Below are positions 1 to 8,248 of a DNA stretch of 64,000 nt, in pieces; within the stretch, counting starts at the first letter, position 1, and each line of letters starts with the position of its first letter. The notes under the pieces are model-generated. The model was not told the DNA's origin, did no database searches, and saw only the letters and a list, made by a program, of their open reading frames with translations. This DNA is from Saccharospirillaceae bacterium (GTDB lineage Bacteria; Pseudomonadota; Gammaproteobacteria; Pseudomonadales; Natronospirillaceae), in the NCBI GenBank assembly GCA_007116635.1, contig SKIB01000027.1:21239-85238 (forward strand). The letters run 5' to 3'. Both the position numbers and the translations under genes were made by a program.

Positions 1-281
1 GCTCCCAGAAATTGATACAATTGCTGTAGGTTGCTGAACGTTTGTTGGCTAATGGGGTCAGATTGTAAGGCCAGCTCCAGTAATCGTCTGGCCTGTTGGT
101 GGTCGCCTTGGCGAAAAAAGCTAACAGCAAGGTCATTATAAAACTGCATATCGTTGGTAGACTGCGACCTAAGTGCGGCCACGTCTACGCCAACAGGAGG
201 CTCGATCAGCTCCAGCTCGTCTGCTTGGGCCAGAATCAATAGCATGGCTACTAACATGGCTAGGGTTGGTTTTAAGCGCAT
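1..281 (-). CDS. Secreted or membrane-anchored helical-repeat protein, N-terminal part only
   Basis: The gene runs off the left edge, so only about 93 N-terminal residues are visible. An ATG at 279-281 (complement) opens a positively charged start followed by a run of Leu, Ala, Met and Val, which looks like a signal peptide or membrane anchor ending near residue 20. Beyond it is a stretch with AVSFFRQGDHQQARRLLELA and QSDP, the spacing of a tetratricopeptide-like helix pair. TPR proteins of this kind usually act as periplasmic scaffolds, but nothing here fixes a partner. It is divergent from the fumarase gene, with about 200 bp between the two starts. Identity beyond a secreted TPR-like protein is unknown. 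Confidence 0.55.
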   Translation of the reverse strand, partial: MRLKPTLAMLVAMLLILAQADELELIEPPVGVDVAALRSQSTNDMQFYNDLAVSFFRQGDHQQARRLLELALQSDPISQQTFSNLQQLYQFLG

Positions 282-479
282 AGTTTTATAATCCTTGCGG
301 TTTAAGATTCGTTTTGTGCGATTGCTCTCATCTTAGCGAAAAAACAGATAGCGAGTAAGAGGTTCAAGCCATAAGCCGAGCATTTTAATTAAAAATGTAC
401 CCTATTGGCGAAAGAGGTGCAAAAACAAGCAGAATCATTAGACTTAGGATGCCTAAACCCCAACACAGCAGAGATAACT

Positions 480-1988
480 ATGGCACTGATTAAACAACAA
501 GACGTCATTGATTCGGTTTTTGATGCCCTGCAGTACATTTCTTACTATCACCCTAAGGACTTTATTGACGCCATGGCGGCAGCCTATGAGCGCGAGGAAA
601 GTCAGGCCGCCAAGGATTCCATTGCCCAGATTCTGATTAACTCGCGCATGTGCGCCATGGGTCATCGCCCGATCTGTCAGGACACGGGCATTGTCACCAT
701 CATGGTCAAACTGGGTATGAATGTGCAGTGGCAGGCCGACATGAGCTTTGAAGACATGGTTAATGAGGGCGTACGCCGCGCCTATCAGCACCCGGATAAC
801 TGCTTGCGCGCCTCAATATTGGCCGATCCAGACGGCGCTCGCAAAAATACCGGCGACAACACCCCCGCCATCATTCATGTGCAGCTAGTGCCTGGCGATG
901 GCATTGAGTTTGATGTCGCCGCTAAGGGCGGTGGCAGTGAGGCCAAGGCCAAGTTTGCCATGCTTAATCCCTCGGATTCGGTAGTCGATTGGGTGATGAA
1001 GGTGGTGCCTGAGATGGGTGCTGGCTGGTGCCCTCCTGGCATGCTGGGTATTGGTATTGGCGGCACGGCAGAAAAAGCCATGCTGCTGGCCAAAGAGTCC
1101 TTAATGGAGTCGATTGACATCCAACAACTACAAGCCAAGGGGGCCAGCAATCGCGCCGAGCAGCTACGCTTGGAGCTGTTTGATAAGATCAATGCCCTTG
1201 GTATTGGTGCCCAGGGTCTGGGCGGCTTGACCACGGTGTTGGACGTTAAGGTTAAGGACTACCCCACACACGCGGCTAACAAGCCGGTGGCCATTATTCC
1301 TAACTGCGCCGCCACGCGCCATGTGCATTTTTATCTGGATGGCAGTGGCCCTGCCAAGCTGCCTGTACCTAGATTAGAAGACTGGCCGGAAATCAGCTGG
1401 TCGGCGGGCGACAAGGCAAGACGAGTGAATCTGGATAGCCTAACGGCTGAAGAAGTGGCTAGCTTCAAGCCGGGTGAAACCCTACTGCTCAACGGCACCC
1501 TGATGACGGGTCGGGATGCCGCCCATAAGCGCATGGTTGACATGCTCAATGCTGGCCAGACCTTGCCGGTCGATTTGCGCAACAAAATGATTTATTACGT
1601 TGGCCCGGTTGACCCCATTGCCGGTGAGGCCGTTGGCCCTGCAGGCCCGACCACGGCCACGCGCATGGACAAGTTTACCGATCAAGTCTTGGCGGCCACG
1701 GGCCTGCTGGGCATGGTGGGTAAGGCTGAGCGTGGCCCGGTAGCCATTGAGGCCATTAAAAAGCACCGAGCATGTTACCTGATGGCGGTGGGTGGTTCGG
1801 CCTATTTGGTGGCCAAGGCCATTAAGTCGGCTAAGGTGGTGGCCTTTGAAGATCTGGGGATGGAAGCCATCTATGAGTTTCAAGTGCAAGACATGCCGGT
1901 AACCGTGGCGGTGGATGTCGAAGGTCAATCAGTGCACCAGACAGGGCCGCAGTATTGGCGGCAGCAGATTGCTGCTAAGCAGCTTTAG
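480..1988 (+). CDS. fumA: Fumarate hydratase, class I ([4Fe-4S], iron-dependent)
   Basis: This gene encodes the TCA-cycle enzyme that interconverts fumarate and L-malate in the cytosol. The 502-residue product is the single-chain class I form. The three cysteines expected to bind the oxygen-sensitive [4Fe-4S] cluster are seen in PICQDTG (about residue 66), WCPPG (about 184) and PNCAATRH (about 276). An in-frame TTG at 405 would add 25 residues. The ATG at 480 is preferred because the product then begins MALIKQ...DALQYISYYHP, as in pseudomonad homologues, and its length fits the family. Downstream lie an inverted repeat, a candidate small RNA and a strong terminator. Dependence on Fe-S clusters links it functionally to the suf operon at 32 kb. 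Confidence 0.93.
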   Translation: MALIKQQDVIDSVFDALQYISYYHPKDFIDAMAAAYEREESQAAKDSIAQILINSRMCAMGHRPICQDTGIVTIMVKLGMNVQWQADMSFEDMVNEGVRRAYQHPDNCLRASILADPDGARKNTGDNTPAIIHVQLVPGDGIEFDVAAKGGGSEAKAKFAMLNPSDSVVDWVMKVVPEMGAGWCPPGMLGIGIGGTAEKAMLLAKESLMESIDIQQLQAKGASNRAEQLRLELFDKINALGIGAQGLGGLTTVLDVKVKDYPTHAANKPVAIIPNCAATRHVHFYLDGSGPAKLPVPRLEDWPEISWSAGDKARRVNLDSLTAEEVASFKPGETLLLNGTLMTGRDAAHKRMVDMLNAGQTLPVDLRNKMIYYVGPVDPIAGEAVGPAGPTTATRMDKFTDQVLAATGLLGMVGKAERGPVAIEAIKKHRACYLMAVGGSAYLVAKAIKSAKVVAFEDLGMEAIYEFQVQDMPVTVAVDVEGQSVHQTGPQYWRQQIAAKQL

Positions 1989-2041
1989 AACGTGGTATTA
2001 TTAAAATGTATCCAATAGTCAGAAACAATCTAAGCTGAATA

Positions 2042-2070
2042 AGGCCTTAATCATGTTTAAGGCCTATACT
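2042..2070 (+). promoter_or_regulatory. Perfect 9-6-9 inverted repeat overlapping a -10 box, candidate operator and promoter of the downstream small RNA
   Basis: AGGCCTTAA (2042-2050) and TTAAGGCCT (2057-2065) form a perfect inverted repeat with a 6-base spacer. A TATACT -10-like hexamer follows at 2065-2070. No good -35 exists at the usual spacing; that position is occupied by the repeat. This layout suits a regulator-controlled promoter. Transcription would begin near 2077, exactly where the run of hairpins starts. This is an inference from layout only. Confidence 0.4.
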
Positions 2071-2076
2071 GAAATT

Positions 2077-2162
2077 AGCAGATTGGTCTGCTACTGGTGT
2101 AACCAGTTTACAGTTCCCCTGTGAGTCGCATATCTTTGCCCAGCTTCGGCTGGGCTTTTTTG
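2077..2162 (+). ncRNA. Candidate small RNA of about 85 nt: three hairpins plus intrinsic terminator
   Basis: Three short hairpins follow one another without gaps: AGCAGA-TTGG-TCTGCT (2077-2092), ACTGGT-GTA-ACCAGT (2093-2107) and ACAG-TTCCC-CTGT (2110-2122), the last exposing a C-rich loop. They lead into a perfect terminator stem with a U tract (2138-2161). A -10-like TATACT lies 7 bases before the first hairpin. The region has no plausible reading frame. The length and the hairpin-terminator layout are those of a trans-acting small RNA. I do not recognise it as a named family. It could instead be the structured 3' end of the fumarase mRNA. Confidence 0.5.
2138..2161 (+). terminator. Intrinsic terminator after fumA and the candidate small RNA
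   Basis: GCCCAGC (2138-2144), a TTCG tetraloop and GCTGGGC (2149-2155) form a perfect 7-bp GC-rich stem, followed directly by six T. This is a textbook rho-independent terminator. Confidence 0.9.
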
Positions 2163-2182
2163 TATCTGCTACACTGCAGATA
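2163..2182. repeat. Inverted repeat upstream of the 2201 gene
   Basis: TATCTGC (2163-2169) and GCAGATA (2176-2182) are perfect inverted copies with a 6-base spacer. They sit between the terminator and the ribosome-binding site (AAGGAATAAAG) of the gene at 2201. The repeat could be an operator or a 5' leader hairpin; its function is unknown. Confidence 0.35.
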
Positions 2183-2200
2183 AAACCTAAGGAATAAAGT

Positions 2201-3136
2201 ATGCATCGTTTGGATCTATGGATACCACTCAACCTAGTAATGCTGGCTTTGGTTGTTTGGCGCTTTTTCCCTGAACTTCCCAGGCCAGACTGGCTATTAG
2301 ATGAACAGTCTGCCTATTTAACCTTGCTGAGCTTGGTGGTGCTGCAGTTGGGGCTGGTGCATGCCATTTGGCGCCAGCAGTATCATTTGCGTCAGCGCAT
2401 TGAAGAGGCTAGCTTGGCCAAAGATCAAGCCTTGCTTAGGGTTGAGCGGATGCAGTTTGACCAGCGCCGCGCCACATGGCTGAGTAAGCAAGCAGAAAAA
2501 GACCGCTTAGAACGCCAACAGCTATTATTATGGCATAGCCAAGACCTGAACCGGCTGCTTCAAGGTTTAGGTTCTTTATTGCCAAGACATCATCAAGCCG
2601 CCATGGACTACCTTAACTATTGGCATGACATCTCTGGGCAAATAGCAACCCTTGCTAATTTTACTCAGCAAGATGAACCTGCAGAATGGGTGGACCTGGT
2701 AAGCCTTTGGCAAGATCATCCAGAAAGCAGCAGGCTTCTTTCTGAAGATCACATTCAGGTAAGTTTTCTTGAAGATCAGCTTTCTGTTTGTTGGCCTGTC
2801 TCATGGGCTCAACTTTTGATCAAGGGAGTGATGGGTTATTTGGCGGCCATGTGTGCAGGTAAGCCTGCAAAGATGCAGTGCTTAACTTTTATTCACTCGG
2901 AGCTTGGCGAGGTGGTGCGCATAGAGTTGCACACTCAGGAACGCCTAAGTGAAAAAGAATTGCGACAAGCCCTTTGCTACACCTTATTTCGTCATGCAGA
3001 GTTGCAGCCGCAGCAAAAAGACATTGGGCTGTCATTGGCGCTGGTGGGGCAATTGTTGTCTAAATTGGAAGGTCAGATAATCAGCGAGCAGGACTCGCTG
3101 GTGATTATGCTTCCAAGGTCAGTCAGAGTTAGTTAA
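2201..3136 (+). CDS. Membrane protein with coiled coil and degenerate histidine-kinase-like C-terminus
   Basis: The 311-residue product has two hydrophobic segments near residues 8-25 and 40-58. A charged coiled coil rich in Gln, Arg and Glu follows (about 62-115), then a cytoplasmic region to the end. The last about 35 residues (DIGLSLALVGQLLSKLEGQI ... LVIMLPR) resemble the G2 box and final strand of a GHKL ATPase, as in sensor kinases. I find no convincing phosphoacceptor H box or N box in front of them. It may be a decayed or divergent sensor kinase, or a scaffold that kept the fold. The gene starts 18 bases after a small inverted repeat and overlaps the convergent gene by 8 bp. Function unknown. 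Confidence 0.6.
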   Translation: MHRLDLWIPLNLVMLALVVWRFFPELPRPDWLLDEQSAYLTLLSLVVLQLGLVHAIWRQQYHLRQRIEEASLAKDQALLRVERMQFDQRRATWLSKQAEKDRLERQQLLLWHSQDLNRLLQGLGSLLPRHHQAAMDYLNYWHDISGQIATLANFTQQDEPAEWVDLVSLWQDHPESSRLLSEDHIQVSFLEDQLSVCWPVSWAQLLIKGVMGYLAAMCAGKPAKMQCLTFIHSELGEVVRIELHTQERLSEKELRQALCYTLFRHAELQPQQKDIGLSLALVGQLLSKLEGQIISEQDSLVIMLPRSVRVS

Positions 3137-5372
3137 ATAGGTCTTCAATCCGATCAGGACGACTTCTGTTGCCACGATGCTGCTCTAAGTTGGTTGTGCC
3201 CTGATGCAGCCAAAGTCCTGTGTTTTCTACTCTTCTAAGGCTGCCAAGATGGCGAACTAAACTGTCTTTACTTACCAGTGTCATTTGCTCAGAGCGCTTA
3301 ATGTGACGCAGGAAGTGGGGGTCATTCAAGAGCAGGCTATGCCAAAACTGTTCTGCTCTTAACTCATTTGACCAAGGTTGGTGTAATAAGCGCAAGGCTT
3401 GGCCCTGTTGTAAATTATTGTATTGTCTGCTGGGCATGTCCTGTAGCTGTTGCCAATAGTTTTCTATAAAGCGATTCATTCTTGCCTCAAGCAGGTGAGT
3501 GGCGTCTCCCGTTAACACAATGCCTGAACTATTGTCTGTTGCAATGCCCCTTACTTTGATCTCCAGTCCCTGTTGCCGCCATTGATTTTGCATTTCTTTT
3601 TGCATCAGTTGAAACAATAACTGCCTATTGCTTTGCTGTTCGATGCTGTCACTGAATTGCCAAAAGCTAAGACTATTGGTTGGTTGGCTCTCGCTATAAA
3701 ACCAAGAGCGTTTAAGGTCTTGGTGAAGGGGGAAGCTATGCTTGGGCTGCTGAACTTGCTGTTCTTGTAGCCAGATGCTTGCGGCCTGCTTGACCTGCTC
3801 TGATTGGAGGTCGGCAAACCAAAGCTGTTTCATCGGGTTAGTGCGCAGAAACGCTTGATAGTTGTTACGCCATTGAGCTGACTCTGGTTTGTTGCTCTGC
3901 CTGGGCTGTTGGCGTTCAAGAGCAAGCCATTGTTCGCTGCTAAGTGGCTGGCTTTGGGTGAGCTTATTGAGCTCATGGCTGGGCAGGTCACTAAATAAGA
4001 AGTCATGCAGTAACTGTTGAGCTAGGAGCAGTGCTTCGCTTGGCCCTTCTAGTAAAATACTCAGATGTCCATGTACTAGCTCAGATCTCATGCCTAAACC
4101 ACTTAGGCCAAATTGTTGTCGTAGTTCAATGGCTTGGTGATTGAGTATCTGTACTAGCCACCATGCAGTCTGCTGCTCATCAAGGTTATTGATTGGCCAA
4201 CCAAGATATAGGCTGCCAAAATCATTGGTCGCAAATTCATTTTGACTAAACCACAGTCGATAATTGGCTTGTTGATCAGTGAGCTGTGGTTGAACTCGTA
4301 GCAGGTTGCTGGATCGTTGGCTGAGGACTGGTGCTTCATCGCTCAGCCCAGCATTGAAAGGGCTAAAGTCCTGAGCGCTAAGCACAGGTAATTGTTGATC
4401 GACCGGCATGAAGCTTTGAATTTGTATTCGTTCTGGCTGCAGTTGAGCTAGTTTGCGCTCTAAGCTTTGCTTCTGAGGTATTTGGCACAGTTCGGTACGC
4501 CAAGGTTGCTGAGTTCCACTGATCAGCATAGCTTGATGTAATGCATGATGTGCCTGCTTATGTTGCAGGCAAAGACTCTGCTGATGTTGATACTCGGCTA
4601 ACGCAAGGTCCAAGTGGCTCTCGAGATTGACTAGGGACTGTAATAAGTCCGCAACTGCCTTGCCGGAGCGTTGCCAACGCCATTGTAGGTGCCATTGTTG
4701 TTCAGTTGACCAGTACAGGCTTTGATTATTTATCCAAGAGTTGCTGGGTTGCTCTGGTCGCTTTAGCCACCACCAGACAAAGGCCTGCTCATGTGCATCT
4801 AAATGAATGGGCAGGTGTACAAACAAGTCAAGGTGGTTATTGCTTGCAGCGGACATGGGTTGAGTTTGGCTTTCCCTTGCTGATAAGCGCATAAGACTGT
4901 TCGGCAACATCTCAAGTTGTTGATCAATGTCTAGCTCGCTGACGATTACAAGGTGATTGCGGCTTGGAAATATATTAGGCTGTTGATCAATTAGGTCACT
5001 GATCAATTCTAGAGCTCCTGCGGTTTGCCCTTGGCTGAAGGTTAGGCTTAGAGCCTGATTATGATTACCTGGCCATAGCAATAGCTCGCCGCCAAGGGCG
5101 ATGGCAGCTTGCTTAAATGGTAACCATTCTAGGCTGTCTGACGTATTAAGCTGAGCTTGGTGCCAATGTATGGCGCCATGGTTAGTGCTGCTGTGATTAA
5201 GGGTGACACGCAGGCCGTTGTCCAGTTGTAGGCTATGGCTTTGTACTTGATGGGCAGCCGCCAACCTTGGTTTATCCGAACTTTCACTGGTCAACCATTT
5301 ACTAAGGCCATAAATAACAAGGACAAGAGCTATTAGGCTTAGCAGCCAGTAGGACTTAGGTAACGAACGCAT
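3129..5372 (-). CDS. Membrane-anchored M16 (pitrilysin/insulinase)-like protein lacking the zinc motif
   Basis: The 747-residue product begins with one N-terminal membrane segment (about residues 8-25), so the bulk should be periplasmic. The start of the mature part, SLQLDNGLRVTLN, is like the opening strand of M16 peptidases. Later parts (YRLWFSQNEF, SLYLGWPINN, LRQQFGLSGLGMRSE, FWHSLLLNDPHF) have the flavour of pitrilysin halves. The inverted zinc motif HxxEH expected about 40 residues after the first strand is absent, so peptidase activity is unlikely. It is shorter than pitrilysin (about 960 residues) and very rich in Gln. A GGAGG sequence lies before the ATG. Alternatives are a diverged PqqF-like protein or a non-catalytic M16 partner. 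The family call is moderate. Confidence 0.5.
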   Translation of the reverse strand: MRSLPKSYWLLSLIALVLVIYGLSKWLTSESSDKPRLAAAHQVQSHSLQLDNGLRVTLNHSSTNHGAIHWHQAQLNTSDSLEWLPFKQAAIALGGELLLWPGNHNQALSLTFSQGQTAGALELISDLIDQQPNIFPSRNHLVIVSELDIDQQLEMLPNSLMRLSARESQTQPMSAASNNHLDLFVHLPIHLDAHEQAFVWWWLKRPEQPSNSWINNQSLYWSTEQQWHLQWRWQRSGKAVADLLQSLVNLESHLDLALAEYQHQQSLCLQHKQAHHALHQAMLISGTQQPWRTELCQIPQKQSLERKLAQLQPERIQIQSFMPVDQQLPVLSAQDFSPFNAGLSDEAPVLSQRSSNLLRVQPQLTDQQANYRLWFSQNEFATNDFGSLYLGWPINNLDEQQTAWWLVQILNHQAIELRQQFGLSGLGMRSELVHGHLSILLEGPSEALLLAQQLLHDFLFSDLPSHELNKLTQSQPLSSEQWLALERQQPRQSNKPESAQWRNNYQAFLRTNPMKQLWFADLQSEQVKQAASIWLQEQQVQQPKHSFPLHQDLKRSWFYSESQPTNSLSFWQFSDSIEQQSNRQLLFQLMQKEMQNQWRQQGLEIKVRGIATDNSSGIVLTGDATHLLEARMNRFIENYWQQLQDMPSRQYNNLQQGQALRLLHQPWSNELRAEQFWHSLLLNDPHFLRHIKRSEQMTLVSKDSLVRHLGSLRRVENTGLWLHQGTTNLEQHRGNRSRPDRIEDLFN

Positions 5373-5480
5373 ACAACCTCCAGAATAGAGCGGCCACTAT
5401 AGCGATTTTTATTTAATCTTTCATCCGCAGGTTGAAATCAAATCTTTGGTCTATACTGAATTGCAAAAAATGGGCCTAGC

Positions 5481-6482
5481 ATGGACATCGAGTATCTGTA
5501 TGCCACAGCCAGACAAAACGAGCAAATCTGGCGACAATTTCAGCAGCTAGAGTTGGATACCCTTGCTTGCCGCCATTGGCAGGGGCTGTTTGATATGCTG
5601 TTTGTCACCCTGCCAAATCGGATGGGCTTTTGTGCTGTGGAGCTTGCATTCTTTGACCCTAACAGACGGATACAAAATTCTCTGTTGCGCCAACTAGGAA
5701 CCCTAGATCGTTATCGTGCCTGTTTGCATTTTCTGCCAAGCCTACCTGCTTCATTACAGTCATTGCATGTGCTGGCAGCACATGAGCTGGCGCTTTCTCG
5801 TTACGCATCTGGTATGCATCTACCACTACGTAAACAAAAGCAGATCTTTGGATACCTAAGGTTATTTGCTAGTGCTGATCATCGCTTTGATCAACACAGT
5901 GCGACTGATTTTATTGAGCACTACAGTGCGATTTTAGCTGCTGCCGTAGAACTGGTGCTGCAAACGGAGGAGATCGAGCGTTTAGCCTATGAGGACCCCT
6001 TGACTCAGGTTCGCAATCGTCGAGGCATGACTCAGGCCTTTGATGCTCAGTTGGCCCGCTCATGCAGGCAGGAAAAACCACTAGGCGTGGTGTTGTTGGA
6101 CCTTGACCACTTTAAGGCCATCAATGATAGCCACGGACATGCCACTGGTGACAGAACCTTGGTGCACTTTTGCGCCATAGCGCGCTCTTGTTTACGGCCC
6201 TTTGATTATTTGGGTCGTATGGGGGGAGAGGAATTTTTAATAATTTTACCTGATTGTGATACGCAGGCGGTGCTTAGGGTCGTAGAACGGTTACGTCAGT
6301 TGGTCCAGCAAACCTACTTTTTTAATGACTTGCAGCAGCCCTTTAACATTACTGTGTCGGGAGGCTGGGGAAGTGTGGCAGCCAAGGAATACAGTCTTGA
6401 GGAGGTCATGGCGAAGCTGGACAAAGCTTTGTATAAAGCAAAGCAGCAAGGTCGAAATCGGATCAATCCAGTCAAATTTTAA
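5481..6482 (+). CDS. Diguanylate cyclase (GGDEF) with N-terminal sensory region
   Basis: This 333-residue protein should make the second messenger c-di-GMP from two GTP. The C-terminal half (from about residue 165) is a complete GGDEF domain: DPLTQVRNRR, LLDLDHFKAINDSHGH and the signature GGEEF at 248-252. The inhibitory I-site RxxD is present as RPFD (239-242), exactly five residues before GGEEF, so product inhibition is expected. The first 160 residues have no membrane segment and may be a GAF-like or DUF484-like sensory domain; the input is unknown. No EAL domain follows. c-di-GMP commonly controls motility and attachment, and flagellar and chemotaxis genes occur elsewhere in the window. 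There is no visible operon partner. Confidence 0.88.
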   Translation: MDIEYLYATARQNEQIWRQFQQLELDTLACRHWQGLFDMLFVTLPNRMGFCAVELAFFDPNRRIQNSLLRQLGTLDRYRACLHFLPSLPASLQSLHVLAAHELALSRYASGMHLPLRKQKQIFGYLRLFASADHRFDQHSATDFIEHYSAILAAAVELVLQTEEIERLAYEDPLTQVRNRRGMTQAFDAQLARSCRQEKPLGVVLLDLDHFKAINDSHGHATGDRTLVHFCAIARSCLRPFDYLGRMGGEEFLIILPDCDTQAVLRVVERLRQLVQQTYFFNDLQQPFNITVSGGWGSVAAKEYSLEEVMAKLDKALYKAKQQGRNRINPVKF

Positions 6483-6496
6483 CGCTAGCCTTTGGT

Positions 6497-6844
6497 TTAG
6501 AGCTGCCCAAATTGTTGCTTTAATTGCACGAAACGCTGTTTCTTTTCTTGCTCGTCAAGGGGTGGGGCTTGTAAATCATGGCTGGGTTGGCCAAGTTCAC
6601 CAAGGTCTAGGTTTAATGGTTGGCTATGTTGAGATGCTTGACTGTCACTCGCTATTTTAAGCTGTCTATCAAGCTGCTCCTGCTCTAACACATCAAGGGC
6701 AGCCAGGCTTCCTGCGATTTTTTGTTGTTGATCGGCATGTTGCGCAATGCGCAGCTCAAGTTTACCGATGGTCTCAGCCAAAAGTTGATCATTGGGTTGA
6801 GTATTTTGCAGCCATTGGCGAGCAGATTCGGCACTGGTTGACAT
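6497..6844 (-). CDS. Small acidic, Gln-rich coiled-coil protein of unknown function
   Basis: The 115-residue product has no signal peptide or membrane segment. It has a predicted helical coiled-coil stretch around residues 22-70 (LAETIGKLELRIAQHADQQQ, LDVLEQEQLDRQL), a polar linker, and a short charged C-terminal helix (DEQEKKQRFVQLKQQFGQL). I do not recognise the family. It starts 3 bases after the stop of the 196-residue gene upstream, so the two are almost certainly co-transcribed and perhaps work together. It converges on the diguanylate cyclase with a 14-bp gap, which leaves little room for a terminator. Confidence 0.55.
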   Translation of the reverse strand: MSTSAESARQWLQNTQPNDQLLAETIGKLELRIAQHADQQQKIAGSLAALDVLEQEQLDRQLKIASDSQASQHSQPLNLDLGELGQPSHDLQAPPLDEQEKKQRFVQLKQQFGQL

Positions 6845-6847
6845 AGA

Positions 6848-7438
6848 TTAAACCGTACTTTGTTTGGCGGTGACACGATTGGCTAATACTCTGAGTTTAT
6901 CAATGATGGATCTTTGAATATCTTTCTGTTGAAAAATTGACAGTCGAGTTAGCTGTTTAACTTTTAGGCGGTGAAGGTGGAGGCATGGATGCTCTGCTTT
7001 AAACTCTCGTAAGTCGCCCTTCATCAGTAAGGGAAGAAATGGATCATTACTTTCTTGGCTGGCCAGCATCTTGGCAATGGCTTGACGCAAGGGCAAGGGG
7101 TTCACCTTTGCCGAGTTCCTTTGATTTGCAGGCGTGAGATATAGCCCTGGTTTGCCAACCATGGCGCCAGGAATAATATAGAGTCCAGTGTCTACAACAC
7201 AAGAGCTATCAACCGAATTGAAGGTGTCGTGAAAGGCAAAGGGGTTGGGCAGAACTACCATTTTGGCATTCTCACGCAGAGGGAAGTCCATGCTGTAGTT
7301 GCTGTAAATCTGTTCAACAGTAGGGGAGTAAACGCAAAGCAATCCTTCAAATTGCTTAACAAAGGTCCGAGCGGATTCGCGCTTTTCAAAGCGATCAAGG
7401 CTCCACTCTAAATCGATGTTTACTTGAGCTACTGACAC
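6848..7438 (-). CDS. Conserved-looking cytoplasmic protein of unknown function
   Basis: The 196-residue product is soluble, with no signal peptide. It has a hydrophobic middle (CVVDTGLYIIPGAMVGKPGL) and a basic C-terminal third with LKVKQLTRLSIFQQKDIQRS and KLRVLANRV. No motif points to an enzyme class. The first residues (MSVAQVNIDLEW) follow directly from an ATG at 7436-7438 (complement). It lies upstream of, and nearly abuts, the small coiled-coil gene, so the pair forms a two-gene unit. I can offer no function. Confidence 0.55.
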   Translation of the reverse strand: MSVAQVNIDLEWSLDRFEKRESARTFVKQFEGLLCVYSPTVEQIYSNYSMDFPLRENAKMVVLPNPFAFHDTFNSVDSSCVVDTGLYIIPGAMVGKPGLYLTPANQRNSAKVNPLPLRQAIAKMLASQESNDPFLPLLMKGDLREFKAEHPCLHLHRLKVKQLTRLSIFQQKDIQRSIIDKLRVLANRVTAKQSTV

Positions 7439-7633
7439 GTTATGATCCTGTTTGAACTTTTAGTAGTATAGCAGTGACAGTGGAAGTGCGAACGCCAAGC
7501 GCAAGAAATGATAATGTTCGCTGTAAAGACCCAGTTTAGACCTTATCTACTGCCTGTATGTTTTTTATACGTCCATTAGGCCAACATAGTGCATTGCTAT
7601 TGCCTAGCAATCAAGTATTTTTTGAGTGAGTTT

Positions 7634-8248
7634 ATGAAGATTTCCTTAGCCATTACCGGCGCAAGTGGCGCACAGTACGCATGGCGACTGATTGAGCAAC
7701 TTTTGTTGCAGGGTATCGAGGTTGATTGCTGCATTTCTCAAGCGGCTCTCATGGTATTCAATGTTGAAACCGAGCACGCCTTGCCTGGAAAATTATCTGC
7801 GCAGCAGGCATTTATGCAGCAATCCTTTGGTCATTTGCCAGGAAAAATAAGACTCTATGCTTTGCAAGACTGGACAAGTCCGATGGCATCTGGCTCAAGT
7901 GCTGCCAAACAAATGGTTATTTGCCCCTGTTCAACTGGGGCGCTTTCAGCTGTGGCTACGGGGGCTAGCAACAATCTAATTGAGCGTGCTGCTGATGTGG
8001 TTCTTAAAGAAAGAGGTCGATTGATTTTAGTTCCTAGAGAGACCCCTTTTAATCAGATTCACTTGCAAAATATGTTAAGTTTGACCCAGATGGGTGCCAT
8101 TATTCTGCCTGCGGCGCCTGGCTTTTATCATCAGCCACAGAGCATGCAAGACCTGGTTGACTTTGTTGTGGCACGTATTCTGTCTCAGCTTGGATTAGAC
8201 CAGGAATTAATGTCTCCATGGGGGTATCAAAACAAGGCTAAAGATTAG
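7634..8248 (+). CDS. ubiX: Flavin prenyltransferase UbiX
   Basis: UbiX joins a dimethylallyl group to FMN, making the prenylated-FMN cofactor used by the UbiD decarboxylase in ubiquinone synthesis. The 204-residue protein opens with the Rossmann-like FMN site ITGASGAQYA. It carries the core SSAAKQMVICPCSTGALSAVATGAS and the conserved RPRE-type loop as LVPRETPFN. An upstream ATG at 7589 would add 15 residues. The ATG at 7634 is preferred because the family starts directly at the first strand and a GAGTGAG sequence lies just before it. The last codons overlap the convergent cca gene by 4 bp, within an inverted repeat. ubiD is not in the window. Confidence 0.93.
   Translation: MKISLAITGASGAQYAWRLIEQLLLQGIEVDCCISQAALMVFNVETEHALPGKLSAQQAFMQQSFGHLPGKIRLYALQDWTSPMASGSSAAKQMVICPCSTGALSAVATGASNNLIERAADVVLKERGRLILVPRETPFNQIHLQNMLSLTQMGAIILPAAPGFYHQPQSMQDLVDFVVARILSQLGLDQELMSPWGYQNKAKD

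Noticed and set aside
405..479. Longer fumarase starting at a TTG at 405
   Set aside because: The 25 extra residues do not resemble fumarase N-termini. The ATG at 480 gives the usual start and length.
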